Source of the DNA: Streptomyces endocoffeicus
Lineage (GTDB): Bacteria > Actinomycetota > Actinomycetes > Streptomycetales > Streptomycetaceae
Direction: 5' to 3'
Assembly (NCBI RefSeq): GCF_016741935.1
Contig: NZ_JAERRG010000001.1
Location: 1,302,001 to 1,366,000 of the forward strand
Length of the DNA stretch: 64,000 nt
The translations under genes and the position numbers were made by a program. Below are positions 37,560-46,245 of this stretch, piece after piece (the stretch's first letter is position 1; every line of letters begins with the position of its first letter). The notes below the pieces were generated by a model. That model was not told the DNA's origin. It ran no database searches and was given only the letters and a program-made list of their open reading frames with translations.

Positions 37560-37614
37560 GGACAGAATCTGTCCGGATACATACGCTGAAGATCCAATCG
37601 GACAAGATCCGTCC
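37560..37614. promoter_or_regulatory. Paired TetR-type operators GGACAnnATCnGTCC
   Basis: GGACAGAATCTGTCC (37560-37574) and GGACAAGATCCGTCC (37600-37614) agree at 12 of 15 positions and are each nearly symmetrical (GGACA and TGTCC or CGTCC ends). Their centres are 40 bases apart, about four helical turns, so dimers would bind the same face. They lie 51-105 bases before the SDR start. No TetR gene is in the vicinity. Confidence 0.6.
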
Positions 37615-37664
37615 GCTCAGGGAGGCCGCCGCTACCGGACCGACACCTCGAAGGGAGCCCGTGC

Positions 37665-38447
37665 ATGAGCCACCTCGCCGGCACCACCGCGGTGATCACG
37701 GGAGCCGACGAGGGCCTCGGCTACGCCATCGCGGACGCCTTCGCGGTGGAGGGCGCCGACTTGGTGCTGCTCGCCCATGACCGGGACAAGCTGGAGCGGG
37801 CCCGCCACACCCTGGCCGGACACGGCACCACCGTACGCGGACTCCGCGTCGACCTGGCCGACCCCGGCGCCGCCACCGCCGCCGCGCGTCAGGTGCTCGC
37901 GCTCACCGAGCGGGTGGACACCCTGGTCAACAACGCGGGCACGGCACATTTCAGCCCGCTCGCCCAGACCTCGGCCGACTCCTTCGACGCCATGCTGCAC
38001 CTCAATGTCCGGGTGCCCTTCCTGCTCGCCCAGGCGCTGCTGCCCGCGCTCATCGAGGGGCGCGGCAGCATCATCAACATCAGCAGCTACTGGGCCCATA
38101 CGGCGTCCGCCGACCGCCCGTCCGCGGCCTACTCCGCCACCCGCGGCGCCATCAACGCGATGACCCGGGCGCTCGCCAGTGAACTGGGCCCCTCCGGGGT
38201 CCGGGTGGGCGGCATCGCCCCCGGCGCCGTACCCGCCCCGGCCTGTGAACGGGACCGCCTCGTCGCGATGAGCACGGTGAGTGCCGGGGAGCGGTACGGA
38301 GCCGGTCACCCCCCGGACGGCCATTCGCCGGGCCGGGCCGGCGAACCCCATGAGGTGGCCGCCGCCGCGGCCTTCCTCGCCTCCCCCCGGGCCGGGTGGA
38401 CCACCGGCACCATCATGAACGTGGACGGCGCCCTGGCCGTCCACTGA
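37665..38447 (+). CDS. Short-chain dehydrogenase/reductase family protein with YxxxR in place of YxxxK
   Basis: A 260-residue SDR. Rossmann motif is VITGADEGLGYAIADAFA (TGxxxGxG, about 11-28); VDTLVNNAGTAHF (NNAG, about 85) and IINISSYW (Ser, about 141) follow. The catalytic Tyr is in AYSATRGAINAM (about 157), so the usual Lys four residues later is Arg. The other elements, including ASELGPSGVRVGGIAPGAV, are normal. Reaction unknown, and activity could be weak or absent. The start has GAAGGGAG upstream. A paired operator lies 51 bases upstream, and the AraC-type gene follows 61 bases downstream. Confidence 0.88.
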   Translation: MSHLAGTTAVITGADEGLGYAIADAFAVEGADLVLLAHDRDKLERARHTLAGHGTTVRGLRVDLADPGAATAAARQVLALTERVDTLVNNAGTAHFSPLAQTSADSFDAMLHLNVRVPFLLAQALLPALIEGRGSIINISSYWAHTASADRPSAAYSATRGAINAMTRALASELGPSGVRVGGIAPGAVPAPACERDRLVAMSTVSAGERYGAGHPPDGHSPGRAGEPHEVAAAAAFLASPRAGWTTGTIMNVDGALAVH

Positions 38448-38508
38448 CGGCCGTGGCGGAAGCCACGCCCCGGCCACCGGCTCCGGTGGCCGATACCATG
38501 AGGTCGCG

Positions 38509-39255
38509 ATGGAGAGAATCCGCCACGCTCCCCAGGCGACGACGGGCCGGCGTCCACTGCCCGCCGGTGGTGGCATCGACGCACACCGGCATGACGAGCA
38601 CCAGATCGTCTACGCCGGGCGCGGGGTGCTGGCGGTCACCACCGACGCGGGCAGCTGGATCGCGCCCGCCAACCGGGCGCTGTGGATTCCGGCCGGGACC
38701 GTCCATGAGCACCGCGCGTACGGCGCCACCCACCTCCATCTGGTGGGGCTGGCCGTGGCCGACAACCCGCTGCGGCTGGAGCAGCCCGCGGTCCTCGGCG
38801 TCGGCCCGCTGCTGCGCGAGCTGATCATCGAGTACACCGCGCGGCCGGCGGACGCCGGCGCCGAACGCCGCCGGCTGCGGGCCGTACTGCTCGATCAGCT
38901 CCGCCACTGTGCCGAGCAGCCGGTGCATGTGCCCGCCGCCGGGGATCCGCGCCTGGCGGCGGTGTGCGCCCTCCTCCATGACGATCCGGCGGACCACCGG
39001 ACCCTGCGGCAGCTGGGTGCCGCGGTCGGGGCCGGCGAGCGCACCCTGACCCGGCTGTGCGGGGCGGAGCTGGGGATGACCTTTCCGCAGTGGCGCACCC
39101 AGCTGCGGCTGCACCACGCCCTGCGGCTGCTGGCCGAGGGCGTCCCGGTCACGGCCGTGGCACATCGCTGCGGCTGGGCGTCCAGCAGCGCCTTCATCGA
39201 TGTGTTCCGCCGCGCCTTCGGCCACACCCCAGGTGCCCATCGCGCGCTCGGCTGA
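38509..39255 (+). CDS. AraC-family transcriptional regulator with N-terminal cupin
   Basis: A 248-residue regulator. The N-terminal cupin-like sensor (about 15-75) shows GGIDAHRHDEHQIVYAGRGVLAV and the metal-site-like WIPAGTVHEHRAYGATHLHL. The C-terminal pair of HTH motifs (about 150-248) has TLRQLGAAVGAGERTLTRLCGAELGMTFPQWRTQLRLHHALRLL and VTAVAHRCGWASSSAFIDVFRRAFGHTPGAH, a clear AraC signature. It resembles the small AraC regulators with a cupin that control efflux or stress genes. It follows the SDR gene on the same strand across 61 bases and may be cotranscribed; its targets are unknown. Confidence 0.92.
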   Translation: MERIRHAPQATTGRRPLPAGGGIDAHRHDEHQIVYAGRGVLAVTTDAGSWIAPANRALWIPAGTVHEHRAYGATHLHLVGLAVADNPLRLEQPAVLGVGPLLRELIIEYTARPADAGAERRRLRAVLLDQLRHCAEQPVHVPAAGDPRLAAVCALLHDDPADHRTLRQLGAAVGAGERTLTRLCGAELGMTFPQWRTQLRLHHALRLLAEGVPVTAVAHRCGWASSSAFIDVFRRAFGHTPGAHRALG

Positions 39256-39271
39256 CGCCTCCCGCCCGCGT

Positions 39272-41143
39272 TCAGTCCTCGGCCAGGACCACGACCGTAT
39301 CGCCCTCCTCCAGGGTCAGCGGCGCGGTCTTGGACGGGTTGAGGTGGACTCCGTAGAGCGGTGGCTCGTCGCTGTGCCGGGCCAGCCGGTAGCCGATGGC
39401 CGTCTCCCCGCGCTGGCGGGCGGCCTCGATGACGGTGGCGAAGTTGGCCTCCGCGCCCGGTATCAGATAGCTGGGTGCCGGTTTGAGGTAGATCTCGGAT
39501 CCCTGCGGGTCGAAGAGGTCGGCGAAGACCGCGTACAGATGGCGGTTCTCGGTGAGCTGGGTCAGCAGCAGGCTGATCACCTTGGTGGAGACGATGAAGT
39601 CGTCGGCCTTGGTGACCTGCGCGACCTCGCGGTTGGCGTCGTCGTGCATCTCGGTGACGATGGAGTACGGATCGCCGAGCTGGATCTCGATGTCGCGCAG
39701 GTGGAGCAGGGTGACCAGGGTGCGGTCGTCGGCGCGTCCGGGGTCGATCCCGTCGTCCGTCAGCACCACGATGTGGCGGTAGCCGTCCAGCCCGAGCGCC
39801 TCCAGCGACGGACGGCGGGTGGGCTCGCAGTACTTGAAGCCCACGGTGAGGTTCTTCAGCTCCCGGTTGGCCTCCTCCCGGGGCGGGCGCGCGGCGGCGA
39901 TGTCCACCGCCGACCCGGGTTTCACCAGGAGGTCGAGCTGCGCGATGATCTTCTCCGCGCGGGAGTTCCAGCCGATCAGCAGCGTCCGGTCCGGCACCGG
40001 CGGCTGGAACTCGGCCATGGCCATCGCCGGGCGCAGGATGCGGGGCCGGGTGGCCGCGGCCTTGATGAGCAGATCGTCCTCCGCGACCATCAGCAGCCGG
40101 TCCCCGCGCCCGATCACGGTGTCCATGGCCGGGTTGACCAGCACCTCGCCGTCCGCGCGGTGCACGCCGATGGGCACACCGAGCTCGAAGGCGTTCAGCG
40201 ACTCCCCGTAGGTGGCACCGGTCAGTGCGGGCTCGTCCCAGGGGTAGATCTCGTTGCCGACGAAGCTGAGCAGTTCGTTGAAGACGGTGGAGAGACCGGA
40301 CTGGCGGTGGGACTGCACGATCAGCCCGACCGCGATGTCATCGGCGTCGATCACCAGCGCGGTGTCCCCCGCGGCGAGCCGGGCGGCCGCCATGTTCGCC
40401 GAGCTCTGCACGGCGGCCACCACATTGGGCCGGGTCCCGGTCCAGGTGCGGCTGTTCAGCAGCAGCAGCGACTTGATGACGTCGATGTCGCTGTCGTCCC
40501 CGACGGGTGAGAGCACCATGATGGACTTGGCGCTGTCCGGGCTCACCAGCTCCAGGTCGCCGCGCTGGAGCGGATTGCCGGAGCGGCAGACCACCCGGGT
40601 CTTCCCGGTGTCCGGGATGCGACGCCGGATCTCGTCCTCCATGTCGACCTTGTCCCGGTCGGCGAGGATCACCACACAGGAGCGCCGCTCGCTCTGATTG
40701 GCCTCCACCAGCTCCGCTATCACCGTGAACACCTGCTCCGACCAGCCCAGCACGATGGTGTGGTGGCGCTCGATCAGCCGTGAGGTGCCCTTGCGCAGCT
40801 GCTGGATCCGGGCCTCCAGGCCGGTGGTCATCACACCGATCAGCGCGCTGACGATGAAGATGCCGCCGATGGTCACCGTGAGCATGAGGACGAGGAACAG
40901 CGGCCGGCCGCTGTCCCCGCCCATCGTGCCCGGGTCGAGGGTACGCAGCAGGCTCATCCAGACGATGCCCGGCCAGCCGCCGTTCTCCTTGGTGTCCTGG
41001 TGGGCGAAGGCGACCGCCACTCCGGAGACCAGGGTGATCAACGCCAATGAGGCCAGCCCCAGCCAGCCGATCAGCGCCGGGGTGCCACGGTCCATCGTCC
41101 CGTCGAACCAGTACCGCAGCCGCTCCCGCAGCCTCTTGCGCAT
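39272..41143 (-). CDS. CASTOR/POLLUX-like ion channel with RCK domains
   Basis: A 623-residue membrane protein of the CASTOR/POLLUX/SYM8 family. Two to three hydrophobic segments (about 25-50, 80-105) form the pore part. Two regulatory RCK-like Rossmann domains follow: HHTIVLGWSEQVFTVIAELVEAN (about 125) with SCVVILADRDKVDME and later TLLIGWNSRAEKIIAQLDLLVKPG (about 390). The final TrkA-C-like part includes LEEGDTVVVLAED. The plant proteins are nuclear cation channels; bacterial ones are presumed potassium or calcium channels. The start ATG 41143 has GGAGGA at good spacing; a longer form by 13 codons is less likely. Same strand as the SpoIIE gene, 107 bases apart. Confidence 0.87.
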   Translation of the reverse strand: MRKRLRERLRYWFDGTMDRGTPALIGWLGLASLALITLVSGVAVAFAHQDTKENGGWPGIVWMSLLRTLDPGTMGGDSGRPLFLVLMLTVTIGGIFIVSALIGVMTTGLEARIQQLRKGTSRLIERHHTIVLGWSEQVFTVIAELVEANQSERRSCVVILADRDKVDMEDEIRRRIPDTGKTRVVCRSGNPLQRGDLELVSPDSAKSIMVLSPVGDDSDIDVIKSLLLLNSRTWTGTRPNVVAAVQSSANMAAARLAAGDTALVIDADDIAVGLIVQSHRQSGLSTVFNELLSFVGNEIYPWDEPALTGATYGESLNAFELGVPIGVHRADGEVLVNPAMDTVIGRGDRLLMVAEDDLLIKAAATRPRILRPAMAMAEFQPPVPDRTLLIGWNSRAEKIIAQLDLLVKPGSAVDIAAARPPREEANRELKNLTVGFKYCEPTRRPSLEALGLDGYRHIVVLTDDGIDPGRADDRTLVTLLHLRDIEIQLGDPYSIVTEMHDDANREVAQVTKADDFIVSTKVISLLLTQLTENRHLYAVFADLFDPQGSEIYLKPAPSYLIPGAEANFATVIEAARQRGETAIGYRLARHSDEPPLYGVHLNPSKTAPLTLEEGDTVVVLAED

Positions 41144-41250
41144 GCCGCATTCCTCCAAAGCCCATCGCGCCGCCGGGCCCAACGGCCTGTGATGAGCGGC
41201 GCTTTACGCCATGAGGGTGTCGTCTGACGGGGCTTCGGCGCCAATCGGGG

Positions 41251-44010
41251 TCAGCCGGGGATGTCGGCCCACTGGTCGAGGAGGTCGTCGCCGGTGCATT
41301 CGCCCAGCGGTGACACCGGGTCGGTCAGGGGCTGCTCGGCCCAGATGATCTTGCCGTTGGGGGTGTAGCGGGTCCCCCAGCGCTGGGCGTACTGGGCCAC
41401 CAGGAAGAGCCCTCGGCCACCTTCGTCGGTGGTGGCGGCGCGGCGCAGATGCGGGGAGGTGCTGGAGCCGTCCGCCACCTCGCAGATGAGGGTGCGGGCG
41501 CGCAGCAACCGGACCCGGCTGGGGCGGCATCCGTAGCGGATGGCGTTGGTCATCAGCTCGCTGATGATGAGTTCGGTGGTGAAGCCGACCTCCTCCAGCC
41601 CCCATGCGCTCAGTTGCTCGGCGGCCTCGTTGCGGATGCGGGCCACCGCGGCGGGGTCGGAGGGCAGCTCCCATTCGGCGACATGCCCGGGGTCCAGCAG
41701 ATGGGTGCGGGCCACCAGGAGGGCGATGTCGTCGCCGGGGTGGGAGGAGGCCATGGTGTCGAAGACGGCCTGGCAGGTCTCCTCCGGAGTGCGCTCGGGC
41801 AGCCCGGCGAGGGTGGTGCGCAGGACGCCGAGCCCCTCGTCGAAGTCCCGGCCGCGGTCCCGGATCAGCCCGTCGGTGAACAGCGCCAGCCGGCTGCCCT
41901 CGGGCAGCTCCAGCTCGACGGTCTCGATGGGCTCGCCACCCAGGCCCAGCGGCGGGCCGAGGGGGACGTCGGGGAAGGTCACGGTGGAGTCGGGGAGGAC
42001 CACCGCCGGGCCCGGGTGGCCGGCGCTCGCCATCGTGCAGCGGCCGGAGACCGGGTCGTAGATGGCGTACAGACAGCTGGCGCCGCTGATCCCCGGGGCG
42101 TCGGTGCCCGCGGCGGCCTGGTCCTGGTCGAACCGGCTGACCAGCTCGTCGAGATGGGCCAGGAGTTCATCGGGCGGCAGGTCGAGCGCGGAGAAGTTGT
42201 GCACGGCGGTGCGCAGCCGGCCCATGGTGGCGGCGGCGTGCAGTCCGTGGCCGACGACATCGCCGACGACGAGGGCGACCCGGGAGCCGGGCAGGGGGAT
42301 GACGTCGAACCAGTCGCCGCCGACTCCGGCACGGGCGGGCAGATAGCGGTGGGCCACCTCCATGGCGTCCTGTTCGGGCAGGCCCTGGGGCAGCAGGCTG
42401 CGCTGGAGGGTGGCCGCCATGGCGTGTTCGCGGGTGTAGCGGCGGGCGTTGTCGATGGCGACCGCGGCGCGCGCGACCAGTTCCTCGGTGAGCGCCACGT
42501 CGTCCTCGTCGAACGGCTCGGACTTCTCCGAGCGCCAGAAGGTGGCGATGCCCAGGGTGACGTCCCGCGCCCGCAGCGGAATGGTGATCATCGAGTGGAT
42601 GCCATATGTGACGATCTTGGCCGCCTGTTCGGGGTCCTGCTCCTGCCATCCCTCGTAGGTCCGCAGGTCCGCCTCGAGCACCGGCCGGCCCGCGCCGAAG
42701 CCCAGCGCCTGGGGCACGGTGCCGCTGTACGTGATCATCTTGCCGACCCGCCACAGCGGATGGTCGGACCGGACGCCACAGGTGGCGGTGCGGCGCATGG
42801 CGCTGCCCACGGGCTCGTCGCCGCGCAGCACGGGGTCCACGAGGTCGACGGTGGCGAAGTCGGCGAACCACGGGACGGCGAAGCGGGTCAGCTCCTCGGC
42901 GGTCCGTACGACATCGAGGGTGGTGCCGACCTTCGCACCGGCCTCGTAGAGCAGCCGCAGCCGCCGCTCCGCCACTTCGGCCTTGCCGGACAGGGCGCGC
43001 AGTTCGGTGGAGTCACGGAGCGTGGCGACGCTTCCGAACATCCCGCCGTCCCATCGGGTGGAGCGCTGGTTGACGGCCAGCAGCCGGTCCCCGGCCAGAT
43101 GCACCTCGTCGGTGACGACCCGGCCGGAGGCGAGCAGCTCGGCGGTGCGCGGCTCGATGCCGAGCTCGGTGACGGGGCGGCCCTCGGCGTTCGGGGGCAG
43201 ATCGAGCAGCCGGCCGGCCTCGTCGTTGGCGAGGACCAGGCGGCCGTGGCCGTCGACGATGAGCACGCCCTCCTTCACGGAGTGCAGAACGGCGTCGTGG
43301 TGCTCGTACATGCGGGTCATCTGGGCGGGGCCGAGCCCCCGCGTCTGCCGCCGCAGCCGCCCGCCGACCAGCGCCGTCCCACCGGTGGCGAGCGCGAGCG
43401 CACCGGCGGCGGAGCCGAAGACCAGCGGCAGCTGGCGCTCGACCCGGCCGCTCACATCGGCGGCGGTCATTCCGGCGCACACCACACCGGCCACGGTGCC
43501 ATCGCCCCTGGGGATCGGGACGGTGGCCTGGACCTCCCGGCCGAGGGGCCCCTGCACGGCCTCGGTGACGATCTTGCCCTTCACCACCGGCCGCCAGTTG
43601 GCGACGACCTCCTTGCCGATGTACTGCGGCTTGGGGTGGGTGTAGCGGATGCCGTGGGTGTTCGCCACGACCACGAAGTCCAGATGCGCTCGCTTACGGG
43701 TCGCCTCGGCCCGCGGCTGGAGCAGGGTGGTCGGATTCTCGGCGCTCATCGCGGACGCGGTGCCCGGGGAGGCGGCGAAGGTCTGGGCAACGGCGGTCGC
43801 GCGGTTGAGGGCCTCCTGCTCGCTGTCGATACGGGCCTGGAGGATGAGCGCCGTCGTGGCCGCCACGATGAGCAGGCACACGAGCAGCACTTGGACAGCG
43901 AAAACCTGCCCGGCGATGCTGCGCGCTCTCAAGCCGCGCAGGAGAGAGCGGAAACGTGTCCGGGAGGAGGTGTGTGGGGCAAGCCTAGATCGACCGAAAA
44001 CTCCGACCAC
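41251..44010 (-). CDS. Multidomain SpoIIE-type sensor phosphatase (Cache-PAS-GAF-PP2C-HATPase)
   Basis: A 919-residue membrane sensor. TM1 about 35-58; extracytoplasmic sensor of CitA/DcuS type (about 60-190; LDFVVVANTHGIRYTHPKPQYIGKE); TM2 about 196-215; PAS about 240-330 (VLHSVKEGVLIVDGHGRLVLANDEAGRLL); GAF about 350-510; PP2C-SpoIIE about 535-750 with RAGVGGDWFDVIPLPG, LVVGDVVGHGLHAAATMG, SAGHPGPAVVLP, LALFTDGLIRDRGRD and HPGDDIALLVAR; C-terminal HATPase (about 765-890) with ELIISELMTNAIRYGC and DEGGRGLFLVAQYAQRWG. The combination of phosphatase and anti-sigma-like kinase domains in one chain is a common Streptomyces pattern linking a signal to sigma-B-like control. Neighbours are the channel and Roadblock genes. 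Confidence 0.93.
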   Translation of the reverse strand: MVGVFGRSRLAPHTSSRTRFRSLLRGLRARSIAGQVFAVQVLLVCLLIVAATTALILQARIDSEQEALNRATAVAQTFAASPGTASAMSAENPTTLLQPRAEATRKRAHLDFVVVANTHGIRYTHPKPQYIGKEVVANWRPVVKGKIVTEAVQGPLGREVQATVPIPRGDGTVAGVVCAGMTAADVSGRVERQLPLVFGSAAGALALATGGTALVGGRLRRQTRGLGPAQMTRMYEHHDAVLHSVKEGVLIVDGHGRLVLANDEAGRLLDLPPNAEGRPVTELGIEPRTAELLASGRVVTDEVHLAGDRLLAVNQRSTRWDGGMFGSVATLRDSTELRALSGKAEVAERRLRLLYEAGAKVGTTLDVVRTAEELTRFAVPWFADFATVDLVDPVLRGDEPVGSAMRRTATCGVRSDHPLWRVGKMITYSGTVPQALGFGAGRPVLEADLRTYEGWQEQDPEQAAKIVTYGIHSMITIPLRARDVTLGIATFWRSEKSEPFDEDDVALTEELVARAAVAIDNARRYTREHAMAATLQRSLLPQGLPEQDAMEVAHRYLPARAGVGGDWFDVIPLPGSRVALVVGDVVGHGLHAAATMGRLRTAVHNFSALDLPPDELLAHLDELVSRFDQDQAAAGTDAPGISGASCLYAIYDPVSGRCTMASAGHPGPAVVLPDSTVTFPDVPLGPPLGLGGEPIETVELELPEGSRLALFTDGLIRDRGRDFDEGLGVLRTTLAGLPERTPEETCQAVFDTMASSHPGDDIALLVARTHLLDPGHVAEWELPSDPAAVARIRNEAAEQLSAWGLEEVGFTTELIISELMTNAIRYGCRPSRVRLLRARTLICEVADGSSTSPHLRRAATTDEGGRGLFLVAQYAQRWGTRYTPNGKIIWAEQPLTDPVSPLGECTGDDLLDQWADIPG

Positions 44011-44169
44011 GCACCCTTCCTACCATTTATTCCCCTCCGATCCGGAAGCTCGGTGGCGCACGATCTGCGGCCGTCCCGCTCCGTGATACACATCGGCACG
44101 ATACGTGGCGCCCCGCCCACGCACCGCCGCACCCTCGACGGGTGGCACCGGCCCCGTCGGGGCGAACGG

Positions 44170-44544
44170 TCACACATCGAGCCGGAGGGCCACATCGCGC
44201 ATCGTCGCCCGCGCGGCGTCCAGATCCGCCCGCGCCCGGTCGGCCACCAGATAGAGGAAGACCCCCTGGCTGACGCGCTGACTGAGCGGACGGAGCAGGT
44301 GGTACTCGGTGTCCAGCGTGACGACGATGTCCTCGAGCCGCTCCGGACTGTAGCCGAGCAACTCCAGAGTGGACATCTTGGCGCGGAGCACATCCGTGTC
44401 CCCGTAGGCCACCTTCTCCAGGTCCGGACCCTGCGGGGTCTGGACGGCCCCCAGGGTGATCCGGCTCAGATAGTCGACGAGCGAGACGGCGAGTGCGCCC
44501 TCGCACTCCATCACCTCGCGCAGCGACTCCTGGATATCGGTCAT
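44170..44544 (-). CDS. Roadblock/LC7-domain protein
   Basis: A 124-residue protein matching the Roadblock/LC7 fold used by MglB-like regulators of small GTPases: GALAVSLVDYLSRITLGAV (about 17), DLEKVAYGDTDVLRAKMSTLELLGY (about 44), LEDIVVTLDTEYHLLRPL (about 73) and VFLYLVADRARADLDAARATMRDVALRLDV. Streptomyces conservons pair such a protein with a histidine kinase, a DUF742 protein and a GTPase, but none of these is next to it here. The start ATG 44544 is set before the family domain; extra upstream residues (to 44664) look non-coding. Same strand as the SpoIIE sensor across 159 bases, which may be its functional neighbour. Confidence 0.8.
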   Translation of the reverse strand: MTDIQESLREVMECEGALAVSLVDYLSRITLGAVQTPQGPDLEKVAYGDTDVLRAKMSTLELLGYSPERLEDIVVTLDTEYHLLRPLSQRVSQGVFLYLVADRARADLDAARATMRDVALRLDV

Positions 44545-44786
44545 GGCCCGTCGCCCTCCCGGGACCTGTGAGGGGCGCCGACAGCGGCCGGACGCGTCCA
44601 CCGCGCCGGGACCCTGGAGGTCATGTCCACTCATTTCATCCTTGCACAGGGTCCACCGGTGCACCCCCGCGTACGGTCGCCCCGGCGCCGTGCGGCACTC
44701 CCCGTGGTGGCGGACCGCCGATCGTCCTATCCTGCGCAGGCGTTGATCGACTTCGGATTGAATCGTTTGCTTCCGCTGGAGGACGC

Positions 44787-46187
44787 ATGACCGTCGGCAG
44801 CACCCCGTCCCGGGCCGTGGTGGTGGGCACCGGCTCCCGGGCCCAGATGTTCACCGAGGCGCTGGCCCGCCGCCCACGGCTGAGGGTCGCCGCGCTGTGC
44901 GATCCGAACCCGGTGCGCATCGCCCACCACCAGCGGCTGCTCAAGGAGGCGGGCGAGCCGGAGGCGGCCGCCTGGAGCCCGGCTGAGTTCGAGCGGCGGC
45001 TGCGCGCGGACGATATCCAGGAGGTGGTGGTGACCTGCGTGGACGCGCTGCACGACGCATACATCGTGCCCGCGCTGCGGGCCGGCTGCCGGGTGGTCAC
45101 CGAGAAGCCGATGACCACCGACGCGGCCAAGTGCCGCCGCATCCTGGAGACGGTCCGGGAGACCGGCAACCATCTGGCGGTCGCCTTCAACTACCGCTTC
45201 AACCCGGTGCACGAGGAGGTCCACCGGCAGCTGTCCGGCGGCGCCATCGGCGAGGTGCTGTCGGTGCACTTCGAGTGGCTGCTGGACACCCGGCACGGCG
45301 CCGACTACTTCCGCCGCTGGCACCGCGAGAAGAAGCACAGCGGCGGGCTGATGGTGCACAAGTCCAGCCACCACTTCGACCTGGTCAACTGGTGGCTGGG
45401 GGCCCGGCCGGAGGAGGTGTTCGGCTACGGCCGGCTCGGCTTCTACGGCCGTGCGGCGGGCGAGCGCAGCGGCTACCGGCGCGACTACGAGCGGGCCCAC
45501 GGCGCCGCCGCCGCCAGGGACGACCCGTTCGCGCTGGAGCTCGCCGAGAACGACGCGATGCGCTCGCTGTACCTGGACGCCGAGGGCGCGGACGGCTACC
45601 ACCGCGACCGCAATGTGTTCGGCGACGACATCACCATCGAGGACGACATGGCGCTGCTGGTCCGCTATGACACCGGCGCCACCATGACGTACCACCTGAC
45701 CGCCTACTCCCCCTGGGAGGGCTACCGGGTGATGTTCAACGGCACCCGGGGCCGGCTGGAGCTGGAGGTCGAGGAGAGCGCGTGGCAGCCGCCGCTGCTG
45801 GGCACCGCCTCCGGCCGCGGCACCATCCACGGCGACCAGGCCCTGGCCAACGCGGGCGGTCCGCGGCTGGTGCTGCGGCCGCTGTGGGAGCCGCCGCGGG
45901 AGGTGGAGCTGCCGGCGTTCGACCACGCCGGGCACGGCGGCGGGGACGAGCGGATGCTCGACGTGCTCTACGGCCCGGTGGATCCGGCGGACGGCCCGGT
46001 GGATCCGGCGGACGGCGCGATGGATCCGGCGGCGGCCACCGGAGCGGCGGCCGTGGACGCCTCGGACGCCTCCCGCCGGCGGGCCACCGAGGAGGACGGG
46101 GCGCTCGCCCTGGTCACCGGGCTCGCGGCCAACCAGTCGTTCGTCAGCGGAAAGCCGGTGGCCACGGCGGACGTCGTGGCGCCGTAA
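44787..46187 (+). CDS. Gfo/Idh/MocA-family NAD(P)-dependent oxidoreductase
   Basis: A 466-residue sugar or inositol-type dehydrogenase. The Rossmann domain (about 1-125) has AVVVGTGSRAQMFTEALARR and the EKP motif TEKPMTTDAAKCRRIL (about 110) with the catalytic Lys; the C-terminal domain includes HLAVAFNYRFNPVHEEVHRQLSGGAIGEV and GGLMVHKSSHHFDLVNWWLG, in which His-His-Phe-Asp is the usual catalytic region. A tail of 21-bp DNA repeats encodes GPVDPADGPVDPAD (about 396). ATG 44787 follows GGAGG. Substrate unknown. It stands alone between the divergent Roadblock gene and the lipoprotein gene. Confidence 0.9.
   Translation: MTVGSTPSRAVVVGTGSRAQMFTEALARRPRLRVAALCDPNPVRIAHHQRLLKEAGEPEAAAWSPAEFERRLRADDIQEVVVTCVDALHDAYIVPALRAGCRVVTEKPMTTDAAKCRRILETVRETGNHLAVAFNYRFNPVHEEVHRQLSGGAIGEVLSVHFEWLLDTRHGADYFRRWHREKKHSGGLMVHKSSHHFDLVNWWLGARPEEVFGYGRLGFYGRAAGERSGYRRDYERAHGAAAARDDPFALELAENDAMRSLYLDAEGADGYHRDRNVFGDDITIEDDMALLVRYDTGATMTYHLTAYSPWEGYRVMFNGTRGRLELEVEESAWQPPLLGTASGRGTIHGDQALANAGGPRLVLRPLWEPPREVELPAFDHAGHGGGDERMLDVLYGPVDPADGPVDPADGAMDPAAATGAAAVDASDASRRRATEEDGALALVTGLAANQSFVSGKPVATADVVAP
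45972..46034. repeat. Three 21-bp coding repeats in the Gfo/Idh/MocA gene
   Basis: Units at 45972, 45993 and 46014 (GGC-CCG-GTG-GAT-CCG-GCG-GAC, the third diverged) encode a repeated GPVDPAD linker near the C-terminus. It is absent from ordinary family members as far as I know. Confidence 0.85.
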
Positions 46188-46201
46188 CCGGGGCGTTCGG
46201 T

Positions 46202-46245
46202 CCAACGCGGCTCATCCCGCCCGGCGTTGGGGCAGGATGAGCCGC
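46202..46245 (+). promoter_or_regulatory. Two interleaved, mutually exclusive stems over a lipoprotein gene start
   Basis: Stem A: CCAACGC (46202-46208) with GCGTTGG (46224-46230). Stem B: GCGGCTCATCC (46207-46217) with GGATGAGCCGC (46235-46245), both perfect. The pairings cross and share two bases, so they form alternatives or a pseudoknot. Stem B would cover ATG 46237 and the ribosome site region. It starts 15 bases after the oxidoreductase stop. Confidence 0.6.

Noticed and set aside
41449..44571. 1040-codon plus-strand frame opposite the SpoIIE sensor
   Set aside because: Antisense shadow without domains; the minus strand has five clear domains.
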